DNA from: Nocardia sp. alder85J
Lineage (GTDB): Bacteria > Actinomycetota > Actinomycetes > Mycobacteriales > Mycobacteriaceae
NCBI RefSeq assembly: GCF_020176955.2
Contig: NZ_JAIUCZ020000017.1
Location: 1-64,000 of the forward strand
Length of the DNA stretch: 64,000 nucleotides
Direction of reading: 5' to 3'
Both the position numbers and the translations under genes were made by a program. Positions within the stretch are counted from its first letter, which is position 1; each line of letters starts with the position of its first letter. The notes beneath the pieces are model-generated. The model was not told the DNA's origin. It saw nothing but the letters and a program-made list of their open reading frames with translations, and did not search any database. Below are positions 24,217 through 32,450 of the stretch, one piece after another.

Positions 24217-24540
24217 GTGGCCACCGTCATCAGAAGCTCACAGCGACCGGGCTCGGTTCGGCCGCACGGCAACACGAACCGCGCCGATTCCAGGATCGAA
24301 CCGTATCTGCCGTTGGAGAAGCGCAAGCTTCCACCGGGCCGTCCGCGCTCCTGGTACGTGACGCACAACCGCAGGCTGAAGGCCATGCGGCTGGCGATCG
24401 CCCTGCTCGACTCGGGCGTCTACCGCGCCAGTCTCGCCGACAACGAGACCATCCGCCGCACGGCCGATCTCGTCGGCATCCGGCCCCCGTCGGACAAGAC
24501 CTGCCGTCTGGTCCGCGACCTGATGCGGGCGCGGCGCTGA
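24217..24540 (+). CDS. Conserved-looking hypothetical protein, basic, 107 residues
   Basis: A 107-residue basic protein starting at a GTG with GGGGAGGG 5 bases upstream. The C-terminal half reads like an alpha-helical domain ('LKAMRLAIALLDSGVYRASLADNETIRRTADLVGIRPPSDKTCRLVRDLMRARR' region), reminiscent of a helix-turn-helix but without a firm match. No signal or membrane segment. It is convergent with hemD, 169 bases apart. I do not recognise the family. Confidence 0.65.
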   Translation: MATVIRSSQRPGSVRPHGNTNRADSRIEPYLPLEKRKLPPGRPRSWYVTHNRRLKAMRLAIALLDSGVYRASLADNETIRRTADLVGIRPPSDKTCRLVRDLMRARR

Positions 24541-24709
24541 ACCGTGGCCGCCGCGCACGCCGATGCGCGGCGGCCGCACGCGGATCGACCGCTCGGACGA
24601 CGGCCGACATCCGGCATCCCGTCGGTCGCCGCTGTCCCGCGTCCAATCGGCCGCCGTCGGGCATCCGGTCCTGCCGGTTCCGGCGAGCGACCGGGCCGCG
24701 GCCGGGCGA

Positions 24710-26278
24710 CTACCGGCGGCGGCTCTTCTTCCGCGGCGGGGGCAGCAGGCCCTCGGCGCGGAGGTGGGCCGCGTGTTCGGCGAGGGCGTCGACCAGAGCG
24801 CCCACCTGCGCCACCTCGGGCTGCACGTCCACGCGCAGGCCGAATTCCACGGCGGTCTCGGCGGTCTTCGGGCCGATGCACGCCACGATGGTGCGGGCGT
24901 GCGGCTTACCCGCGATGCCGACCAGGTTCCGGACCGTCGAGGACGAGGTGAACAGGACCGCGTCGAAACCGCCGGTCTTGATCATCTCGCGGGTCTCCGC
25001 CGGCGGCGGCGAGGCGCGGACGGTGCGGTACGCGGTGACGTCGTCGATCTCCCAGCCACGGTCGCGCAGGCCCTCGGCGAGGGTTTCGGTCGCGATGTCC
25101 GCCCGCGGCAACAGCACCCGGTTCACCGGGTCGAAAACGTCGTCGTAGGGCGGGAAGTCGGCCAGTAAACCTTCGGAGGACTGTTCACCGCTGGGTACCA
25201 GTTCCGGGTTGATGCCGAAGGAGCGCACCCGCTCGGCCGTCGCCTCACCGACGCAGGCGATCTTCACACCGGAGAACGCGCGGGCGTCCAGGCCGAATTC
25301 GCCGAACTTCTCCCACACCGCGCGCACGGCGTTGGTGGAGGTGAACACCACCCACTGGTAGCGGCCGTCGACCAGGCCCTTCACCGCGCGCTCCATCTGG
25401 GCGGGGCTGCGCGGCGGCTCGACCGCGATGGTCGGCACCTCCATCGGGATGGCGCCGTGCATGACGAGCTTCTCGCTCATCTCACCGGCCTGCTCCTTGG
25501 TGCGCGGCACCAGGACCGTCCAGCCGTAGAGGGCACGCGACTCCCACCAGGACATCTTCGAGCGCCGCTCGACCTCCTTGCCGACCGTGACCACCAGCGG
25601 CCCGACCATTTCGGAGGCAGCGGAGTTGAGCGTGGCCAGCGTGGACTCGATGCTGCGCTGCTGCCGGGTGGTGCCGCGCACGGTCACCGCGACCGGGGTC
25701 TGCGGCGCGAGGCCGTGCTCGACCAGCGCGGAGGCGGTCTCGGCCAGATGTCCGGAGGTGGCGTGCAGCACCAGCGGCCCGGGTGCGGCGGCCACCGACG
25801 CCCAGTCCACCTCACCGCGCACGTCGACCTCGGTGTGCGTGGAGCCCAGCGCGATACCGGCGTAGGCGGGCACGGTAGTGCCCGACGGCAGTCCGGGCAG
25901 CACCTCGAAGGTCATGTGCGAGCGGGTCACGGCGTTGACCTCCGCGATCACCGAATCGGTGGTCAGCGGGTCGCCGGAGACCAGGCGGACCACGTCGGCG
26001 CCGTTGCGGGCCTCGGCGATCAGCGTCTTGGCGACCTCCGCCGGATCGCCGAGCGCCGGACGCACGTCGACGGGCCGTTCCCCGTCGGGTCCCGGCTCCA
26101 CGTCGGTTCCGACCAGGGCCAGCACTCCCCGGTCGACGTCGGGATCGGTGAAGGCCAGCTCGGCGCGGCCGAGGACCTCGCGGGCCCGCACGGTGAGCAA
26201 CGCCGGGTCGCCCGGTCCCGACCCGACGAACAGGATCCGACCGAGGTGCTTCTTGGTGATGACTCGGCTCACGCTCAT
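24710..26278 (-). CDS. hemD: Fused uroporphyrinogen-III methyltransferase-like / uroporphyrinogen-III synthase
   Basis: 522 residues in two parts. Residues about 10-240 are a SUMT-like (CobA-type) domain, with SAM-site motif 'FVGSGPGDPALLTVRAREVL' and 'VRLVSGDPLTTDS'. Residues about 255-510 are a HemD-type uroporphyrinogen-III synthase, with 'WVVFTSTNAVRAVWE', 'CVGEATAERVRSFG' and 'AVLFTSSSTVRNLVG'. The fusion is common in actinobacteria. It closes hydroxymethylbilane to uroporphyrinogen III; methylation would feed siroheme or B12. The C-terminus is Lys/Arg-rich. The ATG overlaps the hemC stop (ATGA). Confidence 0.95.
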   Translation of the reverse strand: MSVSRVITKKHLGRILFVGSGPGDPALLTVRAREVLGRAELAFTDPDVDRGVLALVGTDVEPGPDGERPVDVRPALGDPAEVAKTLIAEARNGADVVRLVSGDPLTTDSVIAEVNAVTRSHMTFEVLPGLPSGTTVPAYAGIALGSTHTEVDVRGEVDWASVAAAPGPLVLHATSGHLAETASALVEHGLAPQTPVAVTVRGTTRQQRSIESTLATLNSAASEMVGPLVVTVGKEVERRSKMSWWESRALYGWTVLVPRTKEQAGEMSEKLVMHGAIPMEVPTIAVEPPRSPAQMERAVKGLVDGRYQWVVFTSTNAVRAVWEKFGEFGLDARAFSGVKIACVGEATAERVRSFGINPELVPSGEQSSEGLLADFPPYDDVFDPVNRVLLPRADIATETLAEGLRDRGWEIDDVTAYRTVRASPPPAETREMIKTGGFDAVLFTSSSTVRNLVGIAGKPHARTIVACIGPKTAETAVEFGLRVDVQPEVAQVGALVDALAEHAAHLRAEGLLPPPRKKSRRR

Positions 26279-27363
26279 TGAGTGTTCTCCATTGGGCTGG
26301 GGTTGCTGAAGTCTGCGGGGGTGGTGGCGTCGTCGCGCTGCGTGAGCAGGTCGCGCGCCCCCAGCTCCAGGAGCTCGCGCGCCAGGGACCGGCCCAGCTG
26401 CTCGGCGTCCGCGAGCGGGCCGACCACCGAGGCCCGGATCACGTCCGAGCCGTCGATCGCCGCCGCGCACCCGCGCAGCGACAGTTCCTCGATGAGGCGG
26501 TCGTCGTCGTCGAACGACTCGACCACCTCGGCCAGCGCGCCGACCGGAGCGGTACAACCGCCCTCCAACTCGGCCAGCAGCGCACGTTCGGCGATCACCG
26601 CGGCCCGGGTGCCCGGATCGTCGAGGACGGTGAGCACCTCGACCAGGCTCGGATCGTCGGCGCGGCATTCGATGGCCAGCGCACCCTGTGCGGGGGCGGA
26701 CAGCATCTGCACCGGTTCCAGGGATTCGGTGACGACGTCGAGGCGTCCGAGCCGGGCCAGGCCCGCACGAGCGACCACTACGGCGTCGAGTTCGCCCTCG
26801 GAGACCTTGCGCAGCCGGGTGTCGACATTGCCGCGCAGGGGCACCAGCTCCAGGCCCAGGCCGAGAGCCCGCAACTGGGCGATCCGGCGCAGGGCCGAGG
26901 TGCCGACCCGGGCGCCGGCGGGCAGCTCGCCGAGCACCATCCCGTCGCGGGCGACCAGCGCGTCTCTGGGGTCCTCCCGGGGTGGGATCGCCGCGATCAC
27001 GAAGCGCGGGTCCGCCGCGGTCGGCAGATCCTTGTAGGAGTGCACGATCAGGTCGATGGCGCCGGCGGCGAGTTCGTCGCGCAGGGCGGTGGTGAACACG
27101 CCGACGCCGATCTGCTGCACCGGCGCGGCGGACTGGTCGCCGGCGGTCTTGACGATCACCAGATCGGCCTGCTGCCCGGCCGCGATCAGGGCGTCCCGGA
27201 CGGTTCCGGCCTGGGTCAGCGCCAGCAGACTGCCGCGCGTGCCGATCCGCCACGGCGCCACGGCGGTGCCCCGCGACTCCGCTGTCCCGCCACCCCGCGA
27301 CTGCAACGTTCCGACACCACCGGATTGCGACATGTCCAGCTCCTGCAAGGTCGACTCACTCAT
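26275..27363 (-). CDS. hemC: Hydroxymethylbilane synthase (porphobilinogen deaminase)
   Basis: 362 residues; it polymerises four porphobilinogens to hydroxymethylbilane. 'RIGTRGSLLALTQAG' starts the core, and the dipyrromethane-cofactor Cys is in 'ELEGGCTAPVGA'. A low-complexity N-terminal extension of about 38 residues with repeated Ser-Arg-Gly elements precedes the core and is longer than usual. The start is supported by the ATGA overlap with the hemA stop; the stop overlaps hemD. Confidence 0.97.
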   Translation of the reverse strand: MSESTLQELDMSQSGGVGTLQSRGGGTAESRGTAVAPWRIGTRGSLLALTQAGTVRDALIAAGQQADLVIVKTAGDQSAAPVQQIGVGVFTTALRDELAAGAIDLIVHSYKDLPTAADPRFVIAAIPPREDPRDALVARDGMVLGELPAGARVGTSALRRIAQLRALGLGLELVPLRGNVDTRLRKVSEGELDAVVVARAGLARLGRLDVVTESLEPVQMLSAPAQGALAIECRADDPSLVEVLTVLDDPGTRAAVIAERALLAELEGGCTAPVGALAEVVESFDDDDRLIEELSLRGCAAAIDGSDVIRASVVGPLADAEQLGRSLARELLELGARDLLTQRDDATTPADFSNPSPMENTQ

Positions 27364-28733
27364 GAGTGGTTCCCCTGCTCGTGGCCGGGGGTGAAATCGT
27401 CGGCGAGTTCGCCGAGCGCCGAGATCTCCATCGGGGCGGCAACCGCTTGGGCCGCACCGGGTTTCAGTTCGAACAGTTCGCGCAGCGCCTCGGCGTAACT
27501 GCCGCCGCCGGGGGTGGAGGCCAGCTGTTTGACGCGGACGGTGGGCGCGTGCAGCAGTTTGTCGACCACGCGGCGGACGGTGCGGGCCACCTCGTTGCGC
27601 TCGGTGGTGGCCAGGCCCGGCAGCCGGCCCTCCAGCCGCAGCAGTTCGGCCTCGACCACCTCGGCCGCGCGCTGCCGCAGCGCCGCCACCGTGGGCGTCA
27701 CCTCGGCGACCCGCTGGCCGGACAGGTACTTCGCGAGTTCCTCGGCGACGATGGCCCGCGCGGCGACGGTGTCGGCGGCGGCCGCACCGGCCGCCGGATC
27801 GCGCTGCAGGGTCTCCATGTCGATCACGGTCACATCGGGCAGGCCCGCGACCGCGGTATCCACGTCGCGGGGCAGGCCCAGGTCGCAGACGACCAGATGC
27901 CGGCCGGAGCGCGAGGCCAGCGCTCGGTGCGCGTCGGCCAGGGTGACGACCGTGCCGATGGCGCCGGTGCTGGTCAGCACCAGATCGGCGGTGGCCATCG
28001 CGGGGACCAGCCCGGACAGTTCCACCGCGGTGGCGGGCACGCCGTGCATGGTCTCGGCGGTGTGCGCGAGCCGCTGCGCGCGTTCCAGCGTGCGGTTGAC
28101 CACGATGATCCGGCCCACCCCGGCGCGTGCCAGATGCGCCGCCGCCAGGCCGCCCATCGCACCCGCACCCACCACGACCGCGGTGCGGCCGGTGAGATCG
28201 CCGAGGACCGCGCGGCCGCGGTCCAGCGCCACCGACACCACCGAGGCGCCGGCCGAATCGATCCCGGTCTCGCTGTGCACCCGCTTGCCGACCCGCAGCG
28301 CGTGCTGGGCCAGTTCGTGCAGGGTGCGCCCGGCGGCCTGCTGCGCGTCGGCGGCGGCGTAGGCGGCGCGGATCTGACTGAGCACCTGCTGTTCGCCGAC
28401 CACCAGCGAGTCCAGGCCGCTGGCCACCGCGAACAGGTGCTCGGCGGCGGCCTCGCTGTAGCGGACGTAGGCGTGTTTGGTGAGTTCCGGCAGCGGCAGC
28501 CCGGAGTGCTTGGCGAGCAGGTCACCGATCTCACCGAGACCGCCGTGGAAGGCGTCGACCACCGCGTAGATCTCCACCCGGTTGCAGGTGGACACGATCA
28601 TGGCTTCGGCGACGTGCTGTGACGCGAGCATCCGATCGGTCAGTTTGGGGCGGTCGTCCTCCGTGATCGCGACCTTCTCCAGCACCGCTACGGGGGCACT
28701 GCGATGTGAAACACCGACCAGAAGCACGCTCAT
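27360..28733 (-). CDS. hemA: Glutamyl-tRNA reductase
   Basis: 457 residues; the first committed step of C5 tetrapyrrole synthesis, reducing glutamyl-tRNA to glutamate-1-semialdehyde. The catalytic Cys lies in 'IVSTCNRVEIYA' (about residue 50), with 'VGEQQVLSQIRAAYAAA', the NADPH-binding 'VVVGAGAMGGLAAAHLARAGV' and a C-terminal dimerisation helix region. The ATG overlaps the rex stop (ATGA), so production is tied to Rex translation. Confidence 0.97.
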   Translation of the reverse strand: MSVLLVGVSHRSAPVAVLEKVAITEDDRPKLTDRMLASQHVAEAMIVSTCNRVEIYAVVDAFHGGLGEIGDLLAKHSGLPLPELTKHAYVRYSEAAAEHLFAVASGLDSLVVGEQQVLSQIRAAYAAADAQQAAGRTLHELAQHALRVGKRVHSETGIDSAGASVVSVALDRGRAVLGDLTGRTAVVVGAGAMGGLAAAHLARAGVGRIIVVNRTLERAQRLAHTAETMHGVPATAVELSGLVPAMATADLVLTSTGAIGTVVTLADAHRALASRSGRHLVVCDLGLPRDVDTAVAGLPDVTVIDMETLQRDPAAGAAAADTVAARAIVAEELAKYLSGQRVAEVTPTVAALRQRAAEVVEAELLRLEGRLPGLATTERNEVARTVRRVVDKLLHAPTVRVKQLASTPGGGSYAEALRELFELKPGAAQAVAAPMEISALGELADDFTPGHEQGNHS

Positions 28734-29605
28734 GGTGCAACCACCGATCCCTTGTTGCTTGGCTCCGTTGCCGTTTGCCCGGCCTGTGCCGCCGTGTGCG
28801 CGGCTTGGCAGATCGCGGCGGGGGCGCCGCCGCGACCATGTCCCGTATGGCCCGAGGACCAGGTGACGGGGTGCACCGTCGCGCCCGTCGCGACACCGCG
28901 GGCCACCGATTGCTCGGTGGCGTCGCTGCCGGCGGTACGCGCCTGTTCGAAGGACAGCATCTGGAGTTCGACGGCCAGGTCCACCCGCCGGACCTCGACG
29001 GCCGCCGGCGCCTCCAGCGTGATCGAACAGAAGCTGAGAATGCTGCGCAACCCGGCGGCGACCAAGTCGTCGCAGACCGCCTGCGCGGCGGCGTCCGGCA
29101 CGGCGATGACGGCAATGGTGGGCTCCAGCTCCGCCACCGCGTCGGCCAGGGCCGCGACGTCGCGGACGGCGAGTCCGGTGATCGAATCGCCGATCAGCGC
29201 CGGATCCTGGTCGAAGACGCCGACCATACTGAACCCGCGCCGCCGGAAGCCGCGGTAACCGACCAGCGCGCGGCCGAGATTGCCGGCGCCGATCAGGATC
29301 ACCCGGTGCCCGTCGGACAGGCCGAGCGCGTCCTCGATGCGGGCGCGCAACCTGGCCACGTCGTAGCCGACGCCGCGGACTCCGTTGGGGCCCAGGAAGG
29401 ACAGATCCTTGCGCAGCTTGGCCGAACCGACACCCGCCGCGACAGCGAGTTCCTCACTCGATACGATGAGCACACCTTCGTCGGCGAGTACGGCGAGCAC
29501 CCGGAGATAGGTCGCCAAGCGGGTCACCGTGGCCTGCGGAATTTCCCGTTGCACGGTCAGAGCCCTGCCGGAGACGCCACCGGGCGTCTCATGCTGCTCT
29601 GTCAC
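28730..29605 (-). CDS. rex: Redox-sensing transcriptional repressor Rex
   Basis: About 291 residues. The N-terminal winged helix ('VSSEELAVAAGVGSAKLRKDLSFLG') and Rossmann domain ('VILIGAGNLGRALVGYRGF', with the NAD(H) GxGxxG motif) are typical of Rex, which leaves DNA when NADH/NAD+ rises. The C-terminal 75 residues are a low-complexity Ala/Thr/Gly extension. The GTG at 29605 is preferred: GAGGAG precedes it. An ATG at 29722 would add 39 unstructured residues. It heads the rex-hemA-hemC-hemD operon, with a Rex site upstream. Confidence 0.95.
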   Translation of the reverse strand: MTEQHETPGGVSGRALTVQREIPQATVTRLATYLRVLAVLADEGVLIVSSEELAVAAGVGSAKLRKDLSFLGPNGVRGVGYDVARLRARIEDALGLSDGHRVILIGAGNLGRALVGYRGFRRRGFSMVGVFDQDPALIGDSITGLAVRDVAALADAVAELEPTIAVIAVPDAAAQAVCDDLVAAGLRSILSFCSITLEAPAAVEVRRVDLAVELQMLSFEQARTAGSDATEQSVARGVATGATVHPVTWSSGHTGHGRGGAPAAICQAAHTAAQAGQTATEPSNKGSVVAP

Positions 29606-29782
29606 GTCGTTCGGCTCCTCGTCCGGCCGGGGGTTGGTGTCCGGTGTCGCATGCAGTTCGTTCGGCACCGTGCTCTCGGCGCCGTCTCCGCCGACGCCGG
29701 GACAGCGCCGGTGGCGAATCATCGGGGTTCAGGGTGCTCCGCTGCCAGAAGCAGGCGGCTTGCGTGCCACCACCGTAACCGC

Positions 29783-29800
29783 TTGTGAAGCCCTGCACAA
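29783..29800. promoter_or_regulatory. Rex operator (ROP box) upstream of rex-hemACD
   Basis: TTGTGAAGCCCTGCACAA matches the Rex consensus TTGTGAAnnnnTTCACAA with one mismatch in the second arm. It lies about 180 bases before the chosen rex start and 60 bases before the alternative ATG. In Streptomyces, Rex is known to repress its own rex-hemACD operon, so autoregulation by NADH/NAD+ is predicted here. Confidence 0.8.
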
Positions 29801-29947
29801 AGTCGGTGAATTCGGTCACTCTCACGCGCGCTGTTCTTTTATTCGTATCCACCGGCGTGGGGCGCGTGGACGCCGGGTTGTGCGGGGATATTCAACCCCG
29901 GCGATCCGCACGACGGCCACCCAACGCGCCGAAGGCCGCCGGGCTCG

Positions 29948-29965
29948 ATGTGTCCCAGGACACAT
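29948..29965. other. 18-bp inverted repeat behind the glutaredoxin-like gene
   Basis: ATGTGTCC and GGACACAT flank a 2-base centre, 8 bases past the stop of the glutaredoxin-like gene. It could act as a terminator hairpin (after opening the centre) or as an operator. No T-run follows. Confidence 0.4.
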
Positions 29966-29972
29966 GCGGATA

Positions 29973-30239
29973 CTACGGGCGACGTCCCAGATCCGCGCGC
30001 AGGCGCGGTTCGTCCACGTCGAAGTAGCTGTGCTCACGTCCGTTCAGCAAAACCACCGGCAGCCGGTCGCCGAACTCGGCGCGCAGGCTCGCATCGGTCG
30101 CCGCCGCCGCGTCGACATCGACGGTATCCGGTTCGATGCCGAAATCCGCGCAGATCACCCGCAGTTGCGCCAGCGCCGTGGTGCACAATCCACAACCGGG
30201 GCGGGTCAGCAATGTCACCGAATGTGTCGAATTGGCCAT
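29973..30239 (-). CDS. Glutaredoxin-like small redox protein (Rv0508-like)
   Basis: An 88-residue thioredoxin-fold protein with the redox pair 'TRPGCGLCTTALAQL' (CGLC at about residues 15-18) and a C-terminal 'LPVVLLNGREHSYFDVDEPRLR'. This matches the glutaredoxin-like family found next to hemA in mycobacteria. The electron partner is unknown. ATG at 30239 is chosen; starts 9 or 12 bases upstream are possible. It is divergent from the SerB-like gene. Confidence 0.88.
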   Translation of the reverse strand: MANSTHSVTLLTRPGCGLCTTALAQLRVICADFGIEPDTVDVDAAAATDASLRAEFGDRLPVVLLNGREHSYFDVDEPRLRADLGRRP

Positions 30240-30299
30240 GAGATCCATCATGCTGGACCATGGACGCGGGGCGACGAGCCCCCGCGCGAGGAGGTACTT

Positions 30300-31322
30300 G
30301 TGCCGGAACGATCGAAGGATGCGAGGACGGGGTTCATCGCGGGCAGGTTCGGCGAGTTCCCGGCGCGCTGGAGCCAGGGCCTGTCCGACCAGCTCACCCG
30401 CATCACCCGCAGTCCTTTCGGCCCGACCGAGGAGGAGGTGCGGGCCAACCTCGCCGGTGAGGCCAGCGCCGATGCCGCGCTCGCGCTGCACGACGCCGAA
30501 CTGGCGGAATCCGGCGCGGCGGAAACGGATTTGCTGCCGTCGCGGGATCTGACCGCGGCCGCGTTCTTCGATGTCGACAACACGATGGTGCAGGGTGCCT
30601 CCATCGTGCATTTCGCGCGCGGCCTGGCCGCGCGGAAGTATTTCAAAACCAGCGATCTGATGGATATGGCCTGGAAACAGGTGAAATTCCGGGTCACCGG
30701 CCGGGAAAGCCAGGGCGACATGGCCAGCGGCAAGGAGAAGGCGCTCGCCTTCATCGCCGGGCGGTCCACCGCGGAACTGGCCGCACTCGGCGAGGAGATC
30801 TACGACGAGATCATCGCCGACAAGATCTGGCCCGGTACCCGGGCGCTGGCGCAGATGCATCTGGACGCCGGTCAGCAGGTGTGGCTGGTGACCGCGACAC
30901 CGGTCGAACTGGCCCAGGTCATCGCCAAACGGCTGGGGCTGACCGGAGCGCTCGGCACGGTCGCGGAGAGCACCGACGGAATGTTCACCGGACGTCTGGT
31001 CGGCGATATTCTGCACGGCCTCGGCAAGGCGCACGCGGTACGCGCACTGGCCGTGCGCGAGGGCCTGAATCTGAAGCGCTGCACCGCCTATTCCGACAGC
31101 CACAACGACATTCCGATGCTGTCGCTGGTCGGTACCGCGGTGGCGATCAATCCGGATTCCGATCTGCGCGAGGTGGCGAAGAATCGCGGCTGGGAGATCC
31201 GCGATTTCCGCACCGGGCGCAAAGCCGCCAAGATCGGCGTGCCCACGGCGCTCGCCCTCGGCGCGGCCGGCGGCGCGGCGGCCGCGGTGCTGACCCGCAA
31301 GCGCGAAGCCGCCGAGCAGTGA
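30300..31322 (+). CDS. serB1: HAD-IB family phosphatase (SerB1-like)
   Basis: About 340 residues. HAD motif I 'AAFFDVDNTMVQGAS', motif II-like 'VWLVTATPVELAQ', and motif III/IV 'AYSDSHNDIPMLSLVGTAVAINPD' define an HAD-IB phosphatase as in SerB and CicA. A region of about 95 residues precedes the domain, and a C-terminal hydrophobic Ala/Gly stretch may anchor it in the membrane. The family acts on phosphoserine or lysophosphatidate, and the substrate here is not certain. The GTG has GAGGAGG upstream. Confidence 0.85.
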   Translation: MPERSKDARTGFIAGRFGEFPARWSQGLSDQLTRITRSPFGPTEEEVRANLAGEASADAALALHDAELAESGAAETDLLPSRDLTAAAFFDVDNTMVQGASIVHFARGLAARKYFKTSDLMDMAWKQVKFRVTGRESQGDMASGKEKALAFIAGRSTAELAALGEEIYDEIIADKIWPGTRALAQMHLDAGQQVWLVTATPVELAQVIAKRLGLTGALGTVAESTDGMFTGRLVGDILHGLGKAHAVRALAVREGLNLKRCTAYSDSHNDIPMLSLVGTAVAINPDSDLREVAKNRGWEIRDFRTGRKAAKIGVPTALALGAAGGAAAAVLTRKREAAEQ

Positions 31323-31346
31323 GCGCGACCGCGGCGCGGTGACCTC

Positions 31347-31369
31347 GGCCACCGAACAGTGCGGTGGTC
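31347..31369. terminator. Possible hairpin terminator between convergent serB1-like and acyltransferase genes
   Basis: GGCCACCG and CGGTGGTC pair over 8 bp with one G-T pair and a 7-base loop, within the 111-base gap between two converging stops. No T-run. Other GC-rich inverted elements nearby make the exact structure uncertain. Confidence 0.35.
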
Positions 31370-31433
31370 GCGGCGCCGTGACCGCCGCGACAGTGCCCTT
31401 CGACCGCGGCCGCAGCGGCTCCGGCCGCCGCGC

Positions 31434-32450
31434 TCAGCCGGTGAACGGGTTACCGCGGCGGGTGAGCAGCTGGTACAGCGTCTGCTGGATGGTCTCCCGG
31501 ACCTGATCGGTGATCTCGAACATGGTCATCGGATCGTCGGCCTCCTCCGGCGCGTAGCCGGAGGTCGGGATCGGCTCGCCGAAGACGATGGTCCACTTCG
31601 ACGGCAGCGGGACCAGCCCCAGCACACCCAGATGCGGGAACAGCGGCGTGACCGGGAAGTACGGCAGGCCCAGCAGCCGGGCCAGCGGCTTGAGGTCGCC
31701 GATCTTCGGGTAGATCTCCTCGGCCCCGACGATCGCGCACGGCACGATCGGCACGCCGGTCTTCACCGCCGCTGACACGAATCCGCCGCGACCGAACCGC
31801 TGTAACTTGTAGCGCTCGGAATAGGGCTTGCCGATGCCCTTGAAACCCTCCGGGAACACGCCGGTCAACTCGCCGGAGCGGAGCAGTCGCTCGGCATCGG
31901 CGGGGCAGGCCAGGGTGTGCCCGGCCTTACGGGCCAGCCCGCCCAGCACCGGCGTCTCGAACACCTTGTCGGCGGCCAGCAGCCGCAGCGTCCGGTGGCC
32001 GGGATGTTCGTCGTGCACCGCCACCTGCAACATCAGCGCGTCCAGCGGCAGCACCCCGGCATGATTGGCCACGATCAGCGCCGCACCCGATTCCGGCAGG
32101 TGTTCGATGCCCTGCACCTCCACCCGGAACCACAGCTTCGACAGCGGCCGCAGCGAGGGCAGGATCACCGACTCCAGCAGATGGTCGTCGAGGCCGAACT
32201 CGTCGACCCGGTAGTCACCGGTGAGCCGCTTGCGGGCGAATTCGGCGGTGCCACGGATACCCGCGGTCACCGCGTCGCGCACCCGATCCAGGCGCGGATC
32301 CGAATCCGGCGGAGGCGGCGCGGACTCGGCCCGCCGCTCCGCCAGCGACGTGACCGGACGGCGCGGGCCGGATTCGTCCGGCCGCCGGGCAGCCGGACGC
32401 GCCCCGAAGTCCACGTCTCGTAATCGGATCACCTTCGCCACGTCGCTCAT
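31434..32450 (-). CDS. PlsC-type lysophospholipid acyltransferase family protein (Rv0502-like)
   Basis: 338 residues. The acyltransferase core has the HxxxxD motif in 'IVANHAGVLPLDALML' and the substrate loop 'GVFPEGFKGIGKPYSERYKL'. It is probably a membrane-associated 1-acylglycerol-3-phosphate or related acyltransferase in phospholipid synthesis. About 95 N-terminal residues are charged and likely disordered. The ATG overlaps the stop of the galE2-like gene (ATGA), so the two are translated together, as in mycobacteria. Confidence 0.9.
   Translation of the reverse strand: MSDVAKVIRLRDVDFGARPAARRPDESGPRRPVTSLAERRAESAPPPPDSDPRLDRVRDAVTAGIRGTAEFARKRLTGDYRVDEFGLDDHLLESVILPSLRPLSKLWFRVEVQGIEHLPESGAALIVANHAGVLPLDALMLQVAVHDEHPGHRTLRLLAADKVFETPVLGGLARKAGHTLACPADAERLLRSGELTGVFPEGFKGIGKPYSERYKLQRFGRGGFVSAAVKTGVPIVPCAIVGAEEIYPKIGDLKPLARLLGLPYFPVTPLFPHLGVLGLVPLPSKWTIVFGEPIPTSGYAPEEADDPMTMFEITDQVRETIQQTLYQLLTRRGNPFTG

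Noticed and set aside
29605..29722. Longer Rex reading from the ATG at 29722
   Set aside because: The added 39 residues are low-complexity and the GTG at 29605 has a far better ribosome site. Kept as an alternative because the Rex operator is close enough for either.
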